A stretch of 64,000 nt of DNA from Halarcobacter bivalviorum (GCF_003346815.1 NZ_CP031217.1:1178001-1242000), one strand, 5' to 3'. Shown: positions 1 through 9,640, numbered from the stretch's first letter. The notes: generated from the letters alone by a model not told the origin. Translations and numbers: made by a program.

Positions 1-406
1 ATACTTCACCAGCTTTTGCTAATACAATTGCATCAATATATTTGTGCACTTGTTTTAACATTTTTAAATCCTCTTCATACTCTTCAGTTCTAAAAGGATT
101 AATTCTAATAGCTATTTGGAAATCTCTTTCTGGAAATTTTGGTAATTCTTCAATTAAAAGTTTTCTAGACATAGCTTTTTGTCTACAACCATCTTCCAGG
201 TCAAATAAAACAGTGTGAGCTTTTGTTTTATAAGCATGCTTTTGTAATCTAAGCTTAGCTTGCTCCATTGTTTCATAACTTCCATCTAATGGATTGTATT
301 TAATTGGCGGATAATATATTTGAATTCCTGGCCAGTGTCCACCTAACACAGGAGTTAAATCATCATTTGCTGTTAGTTTTGATAAATCTATAACTGATGC
401 AGTCAT
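1..406 (-). CDS. HpcH/HpaI aldolase / citrate lyase family protein (N-terminal part)
   Basis: The frame is open from an ATG at 404-406 to the window edge, giving 135 residues. GAGGTAA lies just upstream as ribosome site. The N-terminal half contains HTVLFDLEDGCRQKAMSR (about residues 63-80) followed by AIRINPF, which is the Asp-Leu-Glu-Asp metal/CoA region and the Arg-bearing strand of the HpcH/citrate lyase beta-subunit (malyl-CoA or citramalyl-CoA lyase) TIM barrel. Such enzymes cleave or form C-C bonds in CoA-ester dicarboxylates. The exact substrate cannot be read from this fragment. It is divergent from an IclR-type regulator, a common regulator-target arrangement, so control by that protein is inferred. 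Confidence 0.75.
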   Translation of the reverse strand, partial: MTASVIDLSKLTANDDLTPVLGGHWPGIQIYYPPIKYNPLDGSYETMEQAKLRLQKHAYKTKAHTVLFDLEDGCRQKAMSRKLLIEELPKFPERDFQIAIRINPFRTEEYEEDLKMLKQVHKYIDAIVLAKAGEV

Positions 407-773
407 GATAGTTACCTCTTTTTTTTTATTTTATTGAAGAATTTTTCAATAATTTTTCAGACTATTTATTCTTCTGACACTGAAATTAATCCATAGATTA
501 CATAAGTGAAACCAAAATTTAAAAACTAATAAAAATAATTAAGCTTTTTTAAATAATTTATGTAGATACCGTAAAAAGGGGATTGTAGAATATGCTCAAA
601 AAAAAGTTGCATATAATGAGAAAATTTAAAAAAGTTGTCACAGATAGTAAAATATTTTTTTTGAAATTTGTTAAAGATATTGTAACGAAAATATATATTT
701 AGTAACATTTTCTCTATTTTTAAATACAAAGATGCTAATATTATGACCTTAATAGATATGAGTAGGAGTGAAA
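407..773. promoter_or_regulatory. Divergent intergenic region with near-perfect palindrome at 431-452
   Basis: This region between the CoA-lyase gene and the IclR gene has no credible gene; a 67-codon minus frame at 526-729 has low-complexity AT-rich content and no ribosome site. At 431-452 there is TTATTGAA-6 nt-TTCAATAA with perfect 8-bp arms, 25 bp upstream of the lyase start. It could be an operator (IclR proteins bind palindromes) or a leader hairpin. Promoter boxes are not distinctive in this AT-rich stretch. Confidence 0.4.
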
Positions 774-1508
774 TTGGTTCAGAACAATCGAAATAAATCT
801 TTGTCTCGAGGACTTAGAATTTTAAAAGAGATTATGATTGCCAATAAACCTTTAACTGCAAATACATTATGTCAAAAACTTTTAGTTGATAAAAGTACAA
901 TGTCTAGACTTATTACAACGCTAATTGATGAAGAATTTATAGAGTACAAAGAAAATAGTAAAGAGATTATATTAAGTGACTTTATGAAAAATATCCTTGA
1001 AGATGAAGATAGGGATAGAATTGTTGAAAAAACAAAAGCTATATTAGAAGAGATACATGAAGTTTCAAATGAATGTGCATATGTAGGAGTATTAGAAGAG
1101 GGAGCTGTTTTATATTTAAATCAAATTGATTACTCAAATAGAGTTTTAAAGACAAGAAACTCTGTTGGTTTAAAAACACCTCTTCATACAAATGGGTTTG
1201 GTAAAATTTTATTAGCTTTTTCTGATGTAGAATTAAAAAATCTAAAATTAAAAAAACATACAAGTAATACAATTACTTCAACTGCAAAACTTGAAAAAGA
1301 GTTAGAGCTTATTCAAGAACGAGGTTATGCTATTGGAAATGAAGAGCATGAGTTTGGATTAAGGTCAGTTGCAGTTCCATATTTTAATCAAAAAAACAAG
1401 CTTATTGCTACGATAGGTATTTCGGGACTTTCAGTTAGATTAGATATTGAAAAGTTACATAAACTGGGGCAAGAGATATTTATGATTGTAAATAAACATA
1501 ATATCTAA
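774..1508 (+). CDS. IclR-family transcriptional regulator
   Basis: About 245 residues, the usual IclR length. The N-terminal winged helix (about 10-60) contains RGLRILKEIM and the recognition segment LLVDKSTMSRLITTL. The rest is the IclR effector-binding domain, with TPLHTNGFGKILLA and the conserved GYAIGNEEHEFGLRSVAVP segment. A GTG at 768 is in frame, but the AGGAG at 764-768 overlaps it. TTG at 774 lies five bases after this ribosome site and is the better start. The gene is divergent from the CoA-lyase gene and convergent with lipA. The regulated genes and the effector are not shown by sequence; the adjacent lyase and the nearby pyruvate dehydrogenase operon are candidates. Confidence 0.85.
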   Translation: MVQNNRNKSLSRGLRILKEIMIANKPLTANTLCQKLLVDKSTMSRLITTLIDEEFIEYKENSKEIILSDFMKNILEDEDRDRIVEKTKAILEEIHEVSNECAYVGVLEEGAVLYLNQIDYSNRVLKTRNSVGLKTPLHTNGFGKILLAFSDVELKNLKLKKHTSNTITSTAKLEKELELIQERGYAIGNEEHEFGLRSVAVPYFNQKNKLIATIGISGLSVRLDIEKLHKLGQEIFMIVNKHNI

Positions 1509-1539
1509 TGAAGTAAACTCTTAAAGAGTTCCTTCATTA
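1506..1539. terminator. Bidirectional hairpin between iclR-type gene and lipA
   Basis: TAATGAAG at 1506-1513 pairs with CTTCATTA at 1532-1539, and AACTC pairs with GAGTT inside, giving a long stem that overlaps both convergent stop codons. The T-rich tails are weak, so it is a probable rather than certain terminator. Confidence 0.55.
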
Positions 1540-2423
1540 TTAGATAGATATTCATGTGCTAAATAAGAACTTCTAGCATATGGAGTAGAGTGTACAAAAG
1601 AGAACCCTAACTCTAATGCTAACTCTTTATATCTTGCAAATTGCTCTGGAGTTACAAACTCTTTTACTTTTTCATAATCTCCACTTGGAGCTAAGTATTG
1701 ACCAATACTTAAAAACTCACAGCCAACAGCTCTTAAATCTTTAAATACTTGAACCATCTCTTCTTCTGTTTCTCCAAGTCCAACCATAAGTGCAGATTTT
1801 GTTTTTACTTTATCTTTACCTAACTCTTTGATTTTTTTAAGAACTTCTAATGATCTTTCATATGAAGCATTTCTCCTAATATGATATAAAGATGGTACAG
1901 TTTCAACATTGTGTCCAATAATAACTGCTCCACTATCTACAACTTTTTGTAGTGATTCTTCATTTCCTTTAAAATCAGGAATTAAAATCTCTACTTGTGT
2001 TCCAGGAGATTTTTCTAAAATATTTTTTGTAACTCTATAAAATTGATTTGCTCCACCATCAGCTAAGTCATCCCTTGCTGGACTTGTAATAACAACAAAT
2101 CTAAGTCCTAACTTGATAACTGATTGTGTAACTCCATCAATTTCAGAAAGGTCTACTTCTGTAGGTTTCCCTGTATGTACATTACAATAAGTACATCTTC
2201 TAGTACAGATATTACCTAAAATAAGAAAGGTAGCATTTTTCTTTGCATAACATTCTGAAATATTAGGACACTTTGCTTCTTGACAAATTGTATGAAGTCC
2301 ATGTTCTCCAAGTAGTGCTTCCATCTCTTTTTGTGCATTAGGCACTAATTTTTTTCTTAACCATTCTGGCTTTTTAAAATCAACTTTTTTTGCTGGTGTA
2401 AGTCTATTTTCTGCTATAGTCAT
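1521..2423 (-). CDS. lipA: Lipoyl synthase
   Basis: A 300-residue radical-SAM enzyme that inserts two sulfurs into protein-bound octanoyl groups to make lipoyl cofactor. Visible are the auxiliary-cluster cysteines in CQEAKCPNISEC, the radical-SAM triad CTRRCTYC (CX3CX2C), and the C-terminal RSSY motif whose Ser ligates the auxiliary cluster. AAAGGA lies six bases before the ATG. The gene overlaps the upstream octanoyltransferase-like gene by 20 bases, indicating one transcript. Its substrates, the lipoyl domains of AceF and LpdA, are encoded by the divergent operon, so this locus makes both the carrier proteins and the cofactor. Confidence 0.95.
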   Translation of the reverse strand: MTIAENRLTPAKKVDFKKPEWLRKKLVPNAQKEMEALLGEHGLHTICQEAKCPNISECYAKKNATFLILGNICTRRCTYCNVHTGKPTEVDLSEIDGVTQSVIKLGLRFVVITSPARDDLADGGANQFYRVTKNILEKSPGTQVEILIPDFKGNEESLQKVVDSGAVIIGHNVETVPSLYHIRRNASYERSLEVLKKIKELGKDKVKTKSALMVGLGETEEEMVQVFKDLRAVGCEFLSIGQYLAPSGDYEKVKEFVTPEQFARYKELALELGFSFVHSTPYARSSYLAHEYLSNNEGTL

Positions 2424-3144
2424 ATTTATCCTTTAATAGCTCATTTTTCTTAATGTTCTCTTCTTCTGTAAGTTCACTTTGAATTAATTCAACATTAAAT
2501 GTTTCATTAAATGCTTCAATTAGTAACACTGAAGCTTTTTCATACTCTAAATTTATGTTAAAATCTTTCAAAGTAGTACCTATTTTTTCATCATATTTAC
2601 CACTTAAGTTTTTTAATGGTATTGAACCATGTTGAAATATCGCTTTTTTGGTTCTTCTTTGAGCATTTCCACCAATTTTTTTACCATTTGCAATAATATC
2701 ATAGGCTTCAAAACCTACTTGGCAGAACTCACTTTTAGATAAATTAATCTCTTCAATATCTTTTGCATATCTTGCATCTAAGTTTAATTTCCTGTAGAAA
2801 TTAATAATAAATCTACATATAAACTCATAAGATTCTTTTATATTTAATCCCTCTAAAAGAGTAGTCGGAATTACTAAAGAGTATGAGATATCATGACCAT
2901 GAAATAATACTCCACCACCAGTAATTCTCTTGGCAAAATTTTCGTTATATTCTTCTTTAAAACTATATGTATTTACATCTTGAGAAATACCTACAGTAAA
3001 GGATTTATCCCAATAATAAACCCTTAATATTGGAAGGTTATTTTTTTCAAAACATGATAATAAAGCATCATCTGTTGCCATATTTATTTTTGCACTAGCT
3101 TTTGAAGAATTTATTACTCTAAATTTACTTTTTATATCTTTCAT
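2404..3144 (-). CDS. LipM-like octanoyltransferase / lipoate-protein ligase family protein
   Basis: About 246 residues of the BPL/LplA/LipB fold. RITGGGVLFHG (about 73-83) is the substrate-binding loop and GKKIGGNAQRR (about 154-164) holds the conserved lysine. A Cys lies 14-15 residues before the KK of GKKI (numbered from the in-frame TTG at 3150, Cys143 and Lys157/158). From memory this Cys spacing is that of LipM-type octanoyltransferases, which use a Cys nucleophile and transfer octanoate from acyl-ACP. Hence de novo synthesis with LipA is more likely than lipoate scavenging. The ATG at 3144 is preferred over TTG at 3150; neither has a clear ribosome site. Confidence 0.75.
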   Translation of the reverse strand: MKDIKSKFRVINSSKASAKINMATDDALLSCFEKNNLPILRVYYWDKSFTVGISQDVNTYSFKEEYNENFAKRITGGGVLFHGHDISYSLVIPTTLLEGLNIKESYEFICRFIINFYRKLNLDARYAKDIEEINLSKSEFCQVGFEAYDIIANGKKIGGNAQRRTKKAIFQHGSIPLKNLSGKYDEKIGTTLKDFNINLEYEKASVLLIEAFNETFNVELIQSELTEEENIKKNELLKDKYDYSRK

Positions 3145-3317
3145 TTTCAAAGTTAACCAAAAAATTAATTTAAAAAGTCGTGAAAAAATAGTTTACTTTC
3201 CTGACTCTTTTTTCCATTATATTTCATTTTTTTATCATAAAACTTAAGTGAATAGTACTAAAATATAAATTAAGAAAAAATTTAACTTAATAAAGTATCA
3301 TATGTTCATAATTCGAC

Positions 3318-3348
3318 TTGACGGTACGAATAGCTACACAATTTATAC
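3318..3348 (+). promoter_or_regulatory. Putative promoter of the pyruvate dehydrogenase operon
   Basis: TTGACG at 3318-3323 matches a -35 box, and TTTATA or TTATAC at 3342-3348 is a plausible -10 with an 18-19 base spacing. It is the only good match in the 264-bp region between the divergent lipoylation genes and aceE. Confidence 0.45.
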
Positions 3349-3350
3349 AC

Positions 3351-3368
3351 AATGAACATATGTTCATT
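3351..3368. promoter_or_regulatory. 18-bp perfect palindrome overlapping the aceE transcription start region
   Basis: AATGAACATATGTTCATT is a perfect inverted repeat lying just downstream of the proposed -10, where a repressor would block initiation. A second copy of its core, CATATGTTCAT, lies at 3299-3309 just upstream of the -35, about 60 bp away. A separate palindrome, CTAGAAATTCTAG at 3378-3390, follows in the leader. Together they suggest looping or cooperative repression; the regulator is unknown. Confidence 0.5.
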
Positions 3369-3414
3369 CAAAAAACACTAGAAATTCTAGTAAATTCTTT
3401 ACAAGGAAACGCAA

Positions 3415-6084
3415 ATGTCAGATTTAAACTTAAATGATATTGATCCAGCTGAAACGCAAGAGTGGATAGAGGCTTTAGATGCAGTATTAGAAACTGAAGG
3501 ACCTAGAAGAGCTCACTATCTTTTAGAGAAACTAATTGATAAAGCGAGAAGAAAGGGTACTTACTTACCTTTTAAAGCAACAACAGCATATTTAAATAGT
3601 ATTGATGTAAAAGATGAACCTAAAATGCCAGGTGATAGAGATATTGAGAAAAAAATCAGATCTGCTATTAGATGGAATGCAGCTATGATGGTACAAAGAG
3701 CATCTAAAAAGAATTTAGAGCTTGGGGGACATATTGCGTCTTTTCAATCATCTGCAACACTGTATGATGTAGGTTTTAACCATTTCTTTAGAGCACCAAA
3801 TGAAAAAGATGGTGGAGATTTAATTTTTTATCAAGGACACATTGCCCCTGGTATCTATGCAAGAAGTTTTGTAGAAGGTAGAATTACTGAATCTCAAATG
3901 GATAACTTTAGACAAGAGGCTTTAGAAGATGGATTATCTTCATATCCACACCCAAAATTAATGCCTAACTATTGGCAATTCCCAACAGTATCTATGGGTC
4001 TTGGACCAATTCAAGCAATTTATCAAGCAAGATTCTTAAAATATTTAACAGATAGAGGAATCAAAGATTGTTCTGAGCAAAAAGTATATTGTTATATGGG
4101 TGATGGTGAGTGTGATGAGCCAGAATCATTAGGTGCAATTGGACTTGCTGGTAGAGAAGGACTAGATAACTTAGTATTTGTTATTAACTGTAACTTACAA
4201 AGACTTGATGGACCTGTAAGAGGAAATGGTAAAATCATTCAAGAACTTGAAGGTAACTTTAGAGGAAATGGATGGAGAGTAGTAAAAGTAATTTGGGGAA
4301 GACACTGGGATGAGTTATTAAGAAAAGATACATCTGGAAAACTTCTTCAACTTATGGAAGAGACTGTTGATGGTGAGTATCAAAACTTTAAACAAAAAGG
4401 TGGAGCTTACACAAGAGAGAACTTCTTCAATAAATATCCTGAAACTGCAAAATTAGTTGAAAATATGTCAGATGCTGAAATTTTTGCATTAAATAGAGGT
4501 GGACATGACCCATTAAAAGTTTATGCAGCATATAAAGCAGCAAATGAGACTAAAGATAGACCAACTGTAATTTTAGCAAAAACTGTAAAAGGTTACGGTA
4601 TGGGTGAAGCAGCAGAAGGTAAAAATATTGCTCACGGTGTTAAAAAAGTTGATACTGATTCATTAAAACAATTTAGAGATAGATTTAGAATTCCAGTTTC
4701 TGATGAAGAGTTAGAAAAATACCCATATTATACATTTGCTGAAGATTCAGAAGAGATGAAATATATGAAAGCTAGAAGAGAAGAGTTACACGGATACCTT
4801 CCTCAAAGAAGACCTGCATTCTCTGAAAAACTTGAAATTCCTACTTTAGATAAGTTTGAAGCAATTCTAGGTGGAAGTGGTGATAGAGAAATCTCTACAA
4901 CAATGGCATTTGTAAGAATTTTAAATGTTTTAGTTAAAGATAAAAAAATTGGAAAAAGAATTGTTCCAATTGTTCCAGATGAAGCTAGAACTTTTGGTAT
5001 GGAAGGTATGTTTAGACAATTAGGTATCTACTCTTCTGAAGGTCAAAGATATATTCCTCAAGATAGAGATCAAGTTGCATACTATAAAGAAGATAAAAAA
5101 GGTCAAGTACTTCAAGAAGGTATTAATGAGCTTGGTGCTATGGGTTCTTGGATTGCAGCAGCAACATCATATTCTGTAAATGATTGTCCAATGATTCCAT
5201 TCTATATTTTCTATTCAATGTTTGGATTCCAAAGAACAGGTGATATTACTTGGGCAGCTGGAGATCAAATGGCAAGAGGTTTCTTAGTTGGTGGTACTTC
5301 AGGTAGAACTACATTAAATGGTGAAGGTTTACAACACGAAGATGGTCACTCTCATATTATTGCAAATACAGTACCTAACTGTGTATCTTACGACCCAACA
5401 TTTGGATATGAAGTTGCAGTTGTAGTTCAAAAAGGTATTGAAAGAATGTATGGAGAAAATCAAGAAGATATTTTCTACTATATTACAACATTAAATGAAA
5501 ACTATAAACAACCTGCAATGCCAGAAGGTGTTGAAGAAGGAATTTTAAAAGGTATCTATAAATTTAAAACTGTTGATGCAAAAAATAACTTCAAAGTTAA
5601 ATTATTAGGTTCTGGTTCAATTTTCCAACAAGTATTAGCAGCAGCTGATATTTTAGCTGATGAGTATGGAATTGCTTCAGATATCTACTCTGCAACTTCT
5701 TATAATGAATTAACAAGAGAAGCACAAGATGTAGAAAGAAGAAACTTATTAAATGTTGATGGAAATGAAGTTTCATATGTAGACCAAGTTCTTGGATCAG
5801 ATGATGAGAATATTATTATTTCTGCAACTGACTATATGAAATCTTACTCTGAGCAAATTGCTCCATTTGTAAAAGGAACATTTAAAGCATTAGGAACTGA
5901 TGGATTTGGTAGATCAGATTCAAGAGCAAACTTAAGAACGTTCTTTGAAGTTGATACTAACTTTATTGTATTTACTACACTAGCACAATTAGCTAAATTA
6001 GGTAAAATTGAAAAATCAGTAGTTACTGAAGCTATGAAAAAATACAATATTGATGCAAATAAACCAAACCCATTAAAAGCATAA
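3415..6084 (+). CDS. aceE: Pyruvate dehydrogenase E1 component, homodimeric type
   Basis: 889 residues, the standard length for alpha2-type E1. It decarboxylates pyruvate with thiamine diphosphate and acetylates the E2 lipoyl groups. The ThDP/Mg motif is visible as GDGECDEPES ... INCNLQRLDGPVRGNG, as is the active-site segment GLQHEDGHSH. AAGGA precedes the ATG. It is first of three genes, with aceF 10 bases downstream. Many Campylobacterota such as Campylobacter and Helicobacter rely on pyruvate:ferredoxin oxidoreductase instead, so a complete dehydrogenase complex points to a more aerobic lifestyle. Codon use matches highly expressed genes of this AT-rich host. Confidence 0.97.
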   Translation: MSDLNLNDIDPAETQEWIEALDAVLETEGPRRAHYLLEKLIDKARRKGTYLPFKATTAYLNSIDVKDEPKMPGDRDIEKKIRSAIRWNAAMMVQRASKKNLELGGHIASFQSSATLYDVGFNHFFRAPNEKDGGDLIFYQGHIAPGIYARSFVEGRITESQMDNFRQEALEDGLSSYPHPKLMPNYWQFPTVSMGLGPIQAIYQARFLKYLTDRGIKDCSEQKVYCYMGDGECDEPESLGAIGLAGREGLDNLVFVINCNLQRLDGPVRGNGKIIQELEGNFRGNGWRVVKVIWGRHWDELLRKDTSGKLLQLMEETVDGEYQNFKQKGGAYTRENFFNKYPETAKLVENMSDAEIFALNRGGHDPLKVYAAYKAANETKDRPTVILAKTVKGYGMGEAAEGKNIAHGVKKVDTDSLKQFRDRFRIPVSDEELEKYPYYTFAEDSEEMKYMKARREELHGYLPQRRPAFSEKLEIPTLDKFEAILGGSGDREISTTMAFVRILNVLVKDKKIGKRIVPIVPDEARTFGMEGMFRQLGIYSSEGQRYIPQDRDQVAYYKEDKKGQVLQEGINELGAMGSWIAAATSYSVNDCPMIPFYIFYSMFGFQRTGDITWAAGDQMARGFLVGGTSGRTTLNGEGLQHEDGHSHIIANTVPNCVSYDPTFGYEVAVVVQKGIERMYGENQEDIFYYITTLNENYKQPAMPEGVEEGILKGIYKFKTVDAKNNFKVKLLGSGSIFQQVLAAADILADEYGIASDIYSATSYNELTREAQDVERRNLLNVDGNEVSYVDQVLGSDDENIIISATDYMKSYSEQIAPFVKGTFKALGTDGFGRSDSRANLRTFFEVDTNFIVFTTLAQLAKLGKIEKSVVTEAMKKYNIDANKPNPLKA

Positions 6085-6094
6085 GGAGTAAAAG

Positions 6095-7822
6095 ATGAGT
6101 ACTTTAGTAGATATTTTTATTCCTGATTTAGGAGCGGATAAAGACGTTGATTTAATTGAAATCATGGTTGAAGTTGGTGATACTGTAGAAGTTGAAGATG
6201 GTCTTATTACTTTAGAGACTGAAAAAGCTTCTATGGATGTTCCTACAACTCATGCAGGAGTTATTAAAGAAATTCTTGTGAAAGTTGGAGATAAAGTAAA
6301 CTCAGGTGATTTAATTGCTAGAGTTGAAGTTCAAGAAGAGGGTGCTGCTGAAGAAACTACAGTAGAAGCACCTGTTTCAGCACCAGTACAAGAAGTAAAA
6401 GAAGAAGTTGCAGCAACTCCAGCGGCAAGTTCATCAGAACCAATGGGATTAGAAGCAGCAGAAGCTGAGTTACAAGCTATTTCAGCAGCTGGTGCACAAG
6501 TTTCTTGTCAGTTTGTAAATGAGCAAACTGTTTGTTCTGTAGTTGAAGAAGTTCATGTTCCTGATTTAGGTGCAGATAAAGATGTTGATTTAATTGATGT
6601 TATGGTTAACGTTGGTGATACTGTAGAGTTTGAAGATGGTCTTATTACTTTAGAGACTGAAAAAGCTTCTATGGATGTTCCAGCTCCATTTGCAGGTGAA
6701 ATTATTGAATTATTTGTTGAAGCAGGAATGAAAGTAAATTCTGGTGATTTAATTGCGAAAATTGTTAAAACAGTTGTTATGGAATCAAAAGTTCCAACTC
6801 CAGCTAAAACAGAAGCACCAGTTAAAAAAGAAGAGCCAAAACAAGTTACTGTTCAAGAAGTAGCAGCAACTTCATCTAGTGAAGCAACTGCTGTATTAAC
6901 TGAAAAAGCTAAAAAAGTTTATGCTTCTCCATCAGTTAGAAAAGTAGCAAGAGAGTTTGGTGTTGATTTAGGTTTTGTAAAAGGAACTGGTAGAAAAGGA
7001 AGAATTCTTAAAGATGATATTAAAGCTTATGTAAAAGAGCAATTATCTAAACCAGTAGTTGCAGCTTCTGGAACTGGAACAGGTCTTGGATTTAATTTCC
7101 CAGAGCTTAAAGAAGTTGATTTCTCACAATTTGGAGAGATTGAAACTATTGAACTTAGTAGAATTCAAAAGATTTCTGGACCATCATTACATAGAAACTG
7201 GGTTTCAATGCCTCACGTTACTCAATTTGATGAAGCAGATATTACTGAAATGGAAGATTTCAGAAAAGCTCAAAATGCAATTGCAGATGGATTTAAATTA
7301 TCTCCATTAGTATTTGTAGTAAAAGCTGTAGCAAAAGCTCTTGAATTACATCCAAAATTCAATGCTTCATTAAGCGCAGATGGACAAAGTCTAATTATGA
7401 AGAAATACTTCCATATTGCGATTGCAGTTGATACTCCAAATGGTCTTGTAGTACCTGTAATTAGAGATGTAAATAAAAAAGGTTTCAAAGAGATTGCTCT
7501 TGAAATGGCAGATATTTCAAGTAGAGCAAGAGAAGGTAAACTTAAATCACAAGATATGCAAGGTGCTTCATTTACAATTTCTTCTTTAGGTGGAATTGGA
7601 GGAACTAAATTTACTCCAATTATCAATGCTCCTGAAGTAGCTATTTTAGGATTATCTAAATCTGAAATGAAACCAGTTTGGAATGGAGAGAACTTTGTAC
7701 CAAGATTAATGTTACCATTATCATTATCTTATGACCACAAAGTAATCGATGGAGCAGATGGTGCTAGATTTACAACTACATTATCAAAGCTTTTAAGTGA
7801 TATTAGATTACTAAGTCTATAA
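6095..7822 (+). CDS. aceF: Pyruvate dehydrogenase E2 (dihydrolipoamide acetyltransferase) with two lipoyl domains
   Basis: 575 residues. Two lipoyl domains lie at about 1-80 and 151-226, each with ETEKASM placing the lipoylated lysine at Lys44 and Lys190. A peripheral-subunit-binding domain follows at about 276-312 ([18 protein letters not shown]). The catalytic domain ends with [15 protein letters not shown], where His548 is the acetyltransfer base. Ala/Pro/Glu/Lys-rich linkers separate the domains. AAGGAG precedes the ATG, and lpdA starts 9 bases after the stop. Lipoyl domain 1 is almost identical in protein and DNA to the lipoyl domain of LpdA downstream. Confidence 0.97.
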   Translation: MSTLVDIFIPDLGADKDVDLIEIMVEVGDTVEVEDGLITLETEKASMDVPTTHAGVIKEILVKVGDKVNSGDLIARVEVQEEGAAEETTVEAPVSAPVQEVKEEVAATPAASSSEPMGLEAAEAELQAISAAGAQVSCQFVNEQTVCSVVEEVHVPDLGADKDVDLIDVMVNVGDTVEFEDGLITLETEKASMDVPAPFAGEIIELFVEAGMKVNSGDLIAKIVKTVVMESKVPTPAKTEAPVKKEEPKQVTVQEVAATSSSEATAVLTEKAKKVYASPSVRKVAREFGVDLGFVKGTGRKGRILKDDIKAYVKEQLSKPVVAASGTGTGLGFNFPELKEVDFSQFGEIETIELSRIQKISGPSLHRNWVSMPHVTQFDEADITEMEDFRKAQNAIADGFKLSPLVFVVKAVAKALELHPKFNASLSADGQSLIMKKYFHIAIAVDTPNGLVVPVIRDVNKKGFKEIALEMADISSRAREGKLKSQDMQGASFTISSLGGIGGTKFTPIINAPEVAILGLSKSEMKPVWNGENFVPRLMLPLSLSYDHKVIDGADGARFTTTLSKLLSDIRLLSL

Positions 7823-7831
7823 GGAGTTAAG

Positions 7832-9613
7832 ATGGGTAAAATTGTTGATATTCTTATTCCTGATTTAGGTGCAGATAAAGATGTTGATTTAATCGACGTT
7901 ATGGTTGAAATAGGTGATGAAGTTGAAGTAGAAGATGGTCTTATTACTTTAGAGACTGAAAAAGCTTCTATGGATGTTCCTACTACACATGCAGGAGTTA
8001 TTAAAGAGATTCTTGTAAAAGTAGGGGACAAAATGAATTCGGGTGATTTAATTGCTCGTGTAGAAGTTCAAGAAGAAGCTTCTGCTGAACCTGCAAAAGA
8101 AGAAGTAAAAGCAGCTCCTACAGCTGCACCTACTGCTTCTAAACCAGCACCTTCAAATGTTGAAGTAAGTGCAAATGCAAAAGAAGTAAAAGGTCAAGTA
8201 TTAGTAATTGGAGCAGGACCTGGTGGTTATTCTGCTGCTTTTAGATGTGCTGACTTAGGTCTAGATACTGTTTTAGTAGAGAGACACCCAACTTTAGGTG
8301 GAGTTTGTTTAAATGTTGGTTGTATCCCTTCAAAAGCTTTACTTCATGTTGCTAAAGTAATTGACGAAGCTGCTCATATTGAGCATGCTGGAGTTAAATT
8401 TGGTAAACCAGAAATTGATTTACCAGGTGTTGCAGCATATAAATCAGGAGTTGTAAAAAAACTTACTGAAGGTCTATCTGCAATGGCTAAAATGAGAAAA
8501 GTAAATGTTATTCAAGGTGTTGCTAAGTTTGTAGATGAGCATACAGTAGTAGTTGAACATACTGATAATGCTGGTGAGCAAACTAAAGTAACTTTTGATT
8601 CTTGTATCATTGCAGCTGGTTCTCAGTCTTCTAAAATGGGATTCATTCCTCATGAAGATCCAAGAATTTGGGATTCTACAAATGCTTTAGAAGTAAAAGA
8701 AGTTCCAAAAAGACTACTTGTAATGGGTGGTGGAATTATTGGTCTTGAAATGGCTACTGTATATCAAAGATTAGGTTCACAGATTGATGTAGTAGTACGT
8801 GGTCCTCAAGTTATGACAGGAACTGATAAAGATATCGTTAAGGTATATACAAAAGCAAATGAGAAGAAGTTTAACTTTATGTTTAAAACTCAAACTCAAG
8901 CTATTATTCCTAAGCAAGAGGGTATCTATGTAGAGTTCAAAGGTGACAATGCACCTGCTGAACCTCAAACTTATGATGCAGTATTAGTTGCTATGGGTAG
9001 AACTCCAAATGGATTAAACCTAGGATTAGAAAATACTGGTGTTGAAGTTGATGATAAAGGGTTTATCTCTGTAGATAAACAAATGAGAACAAAAGTTCCT
9101 CATATCTTTGCAATTGGTGATATTATTGGTCAACCAATGCTTGCTCATAAAGCAGTACATGAAGGTCATGTTGCAGCAGAAGTTATCGCAGGTCACAAAG
9201 TATTCTTTGAACCTAAACAAATTCCTGGTATTGCATACACATTCCCAGAAATTGCAACTGCTGGTATGAGTGAAATTGAAGCAAAAGAGGCTGGTATTAA
9301 CTATGAGGTTGCATCATTCCCTTGGTCTGCTTCTGGACGTGCATTAGCTTCAGATGTATCTGAAACTGGTATGACTAAGTTAATTTTTGATAAAGATACA
9401 CATCAATTAATCGGTGGTGCTTTAGTTGGTGAAAATGCAGGTGAATTACTTGGTGAAATTTCATTAGCACTTGAAATGGATTGTGATGCTGAAGATATTG
9501 GATTAACAATTCATGCACATCCTACTTTACATGAATCTGTTGGTATGTGTGCAGAAATCTTCCATGGAAGTATTACTGACTTACCAAACAAAAAAGCTGT
9601 AAAGAAAAAATAG
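7832..9613 (+). CDS. lpdA: Dihydrolipoamide dehydrogenase (E3) with N-terminal lipoyl domain
   Basis: 593 residues, about 120 more than a plain E3, because a lipoyl domain (1-83, Lys44 in ETEKASM) and an Ala/Pro/Lys linker precede the flavoprotein. The FAD motif VIGAGPGGYSAAF lies at about 125-137. The redox-active disulfide is Cys159/Cys164 in GGVCLNVGCIPSKAL, and the C-terminal His563-Glu568 pair is in HAHPTLHES. The enzyme reoxidises the dihydrolipoyl groups of E2 with NAD+. Lipoyl-E3 fusions are known in several bacterial lineages. It ends the operon before a strong terminator. Confidence 0.96.
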   Translation: MGKIVDILIPDLGADKDVDLIDVMVEIGDEVEVEDGLITLETEKASMDVPTTHAGVIKEILVKVGDKMNSGDLIARVEVQEEASAEPAKEEVKAAPTAAPTASKPAPSNVEVSANAKEVKGQVLVIGAGPGGYSAAFRCADLGLDTVLVERHPTLGGVCLNVGCIPSKALLHVAKVIDEAAHIEHAGVKFGKPEIDLPGVAAYKSGVVKKLTEGLSAMAKMRKVNVIQGVAKFVDEHTVVVEHTDNAGEQTKVTFDSCIIAAGSQSSKMGFIPHEDPRIWDSTNALEVKEVPKRLLVMGGGIIGLEMATVYQRLGSQIDVVVRGPQVMTGTDKDIVKVYTKANEKKFNFMFKTQTQAIIPKQEGIYVEFKGDNAPAEPQTYDAVLVAMGRTPNGLNLGLENTGVEVDDKGFISVDKQMRTKVPHIFAIGDIIGQPMLAHKAVHEGHVAAEVIAGHKVFFEPKQIPGIAYTFPEIATAGMSEIEAKEAGINYEVASFPWSASGRALASDVSETGMTKLIFDKDTHQLIGGALVGENAGELLGEISLALEMDCDAEDIGLTIHAHPTLHESVGMCAEIFHGSITDLPNKKAVKKK

Positions 9614-9640
9614 TTTAAATCGTTTAAACAATTTGAAATA

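Noticed and set aside
526-729. Possible 67-residue gene on the minus strand
   Set aside because: Phe/Ile/Asn/Tyr-rich AT composition, no ribosome site, lies in a divergent promoter region.
7270-7626. Long antisense ORFs inside aceF and other genes
   Set aside because: They are shadows of strongly coding plus-strand genes with clear domains and no separate signals.
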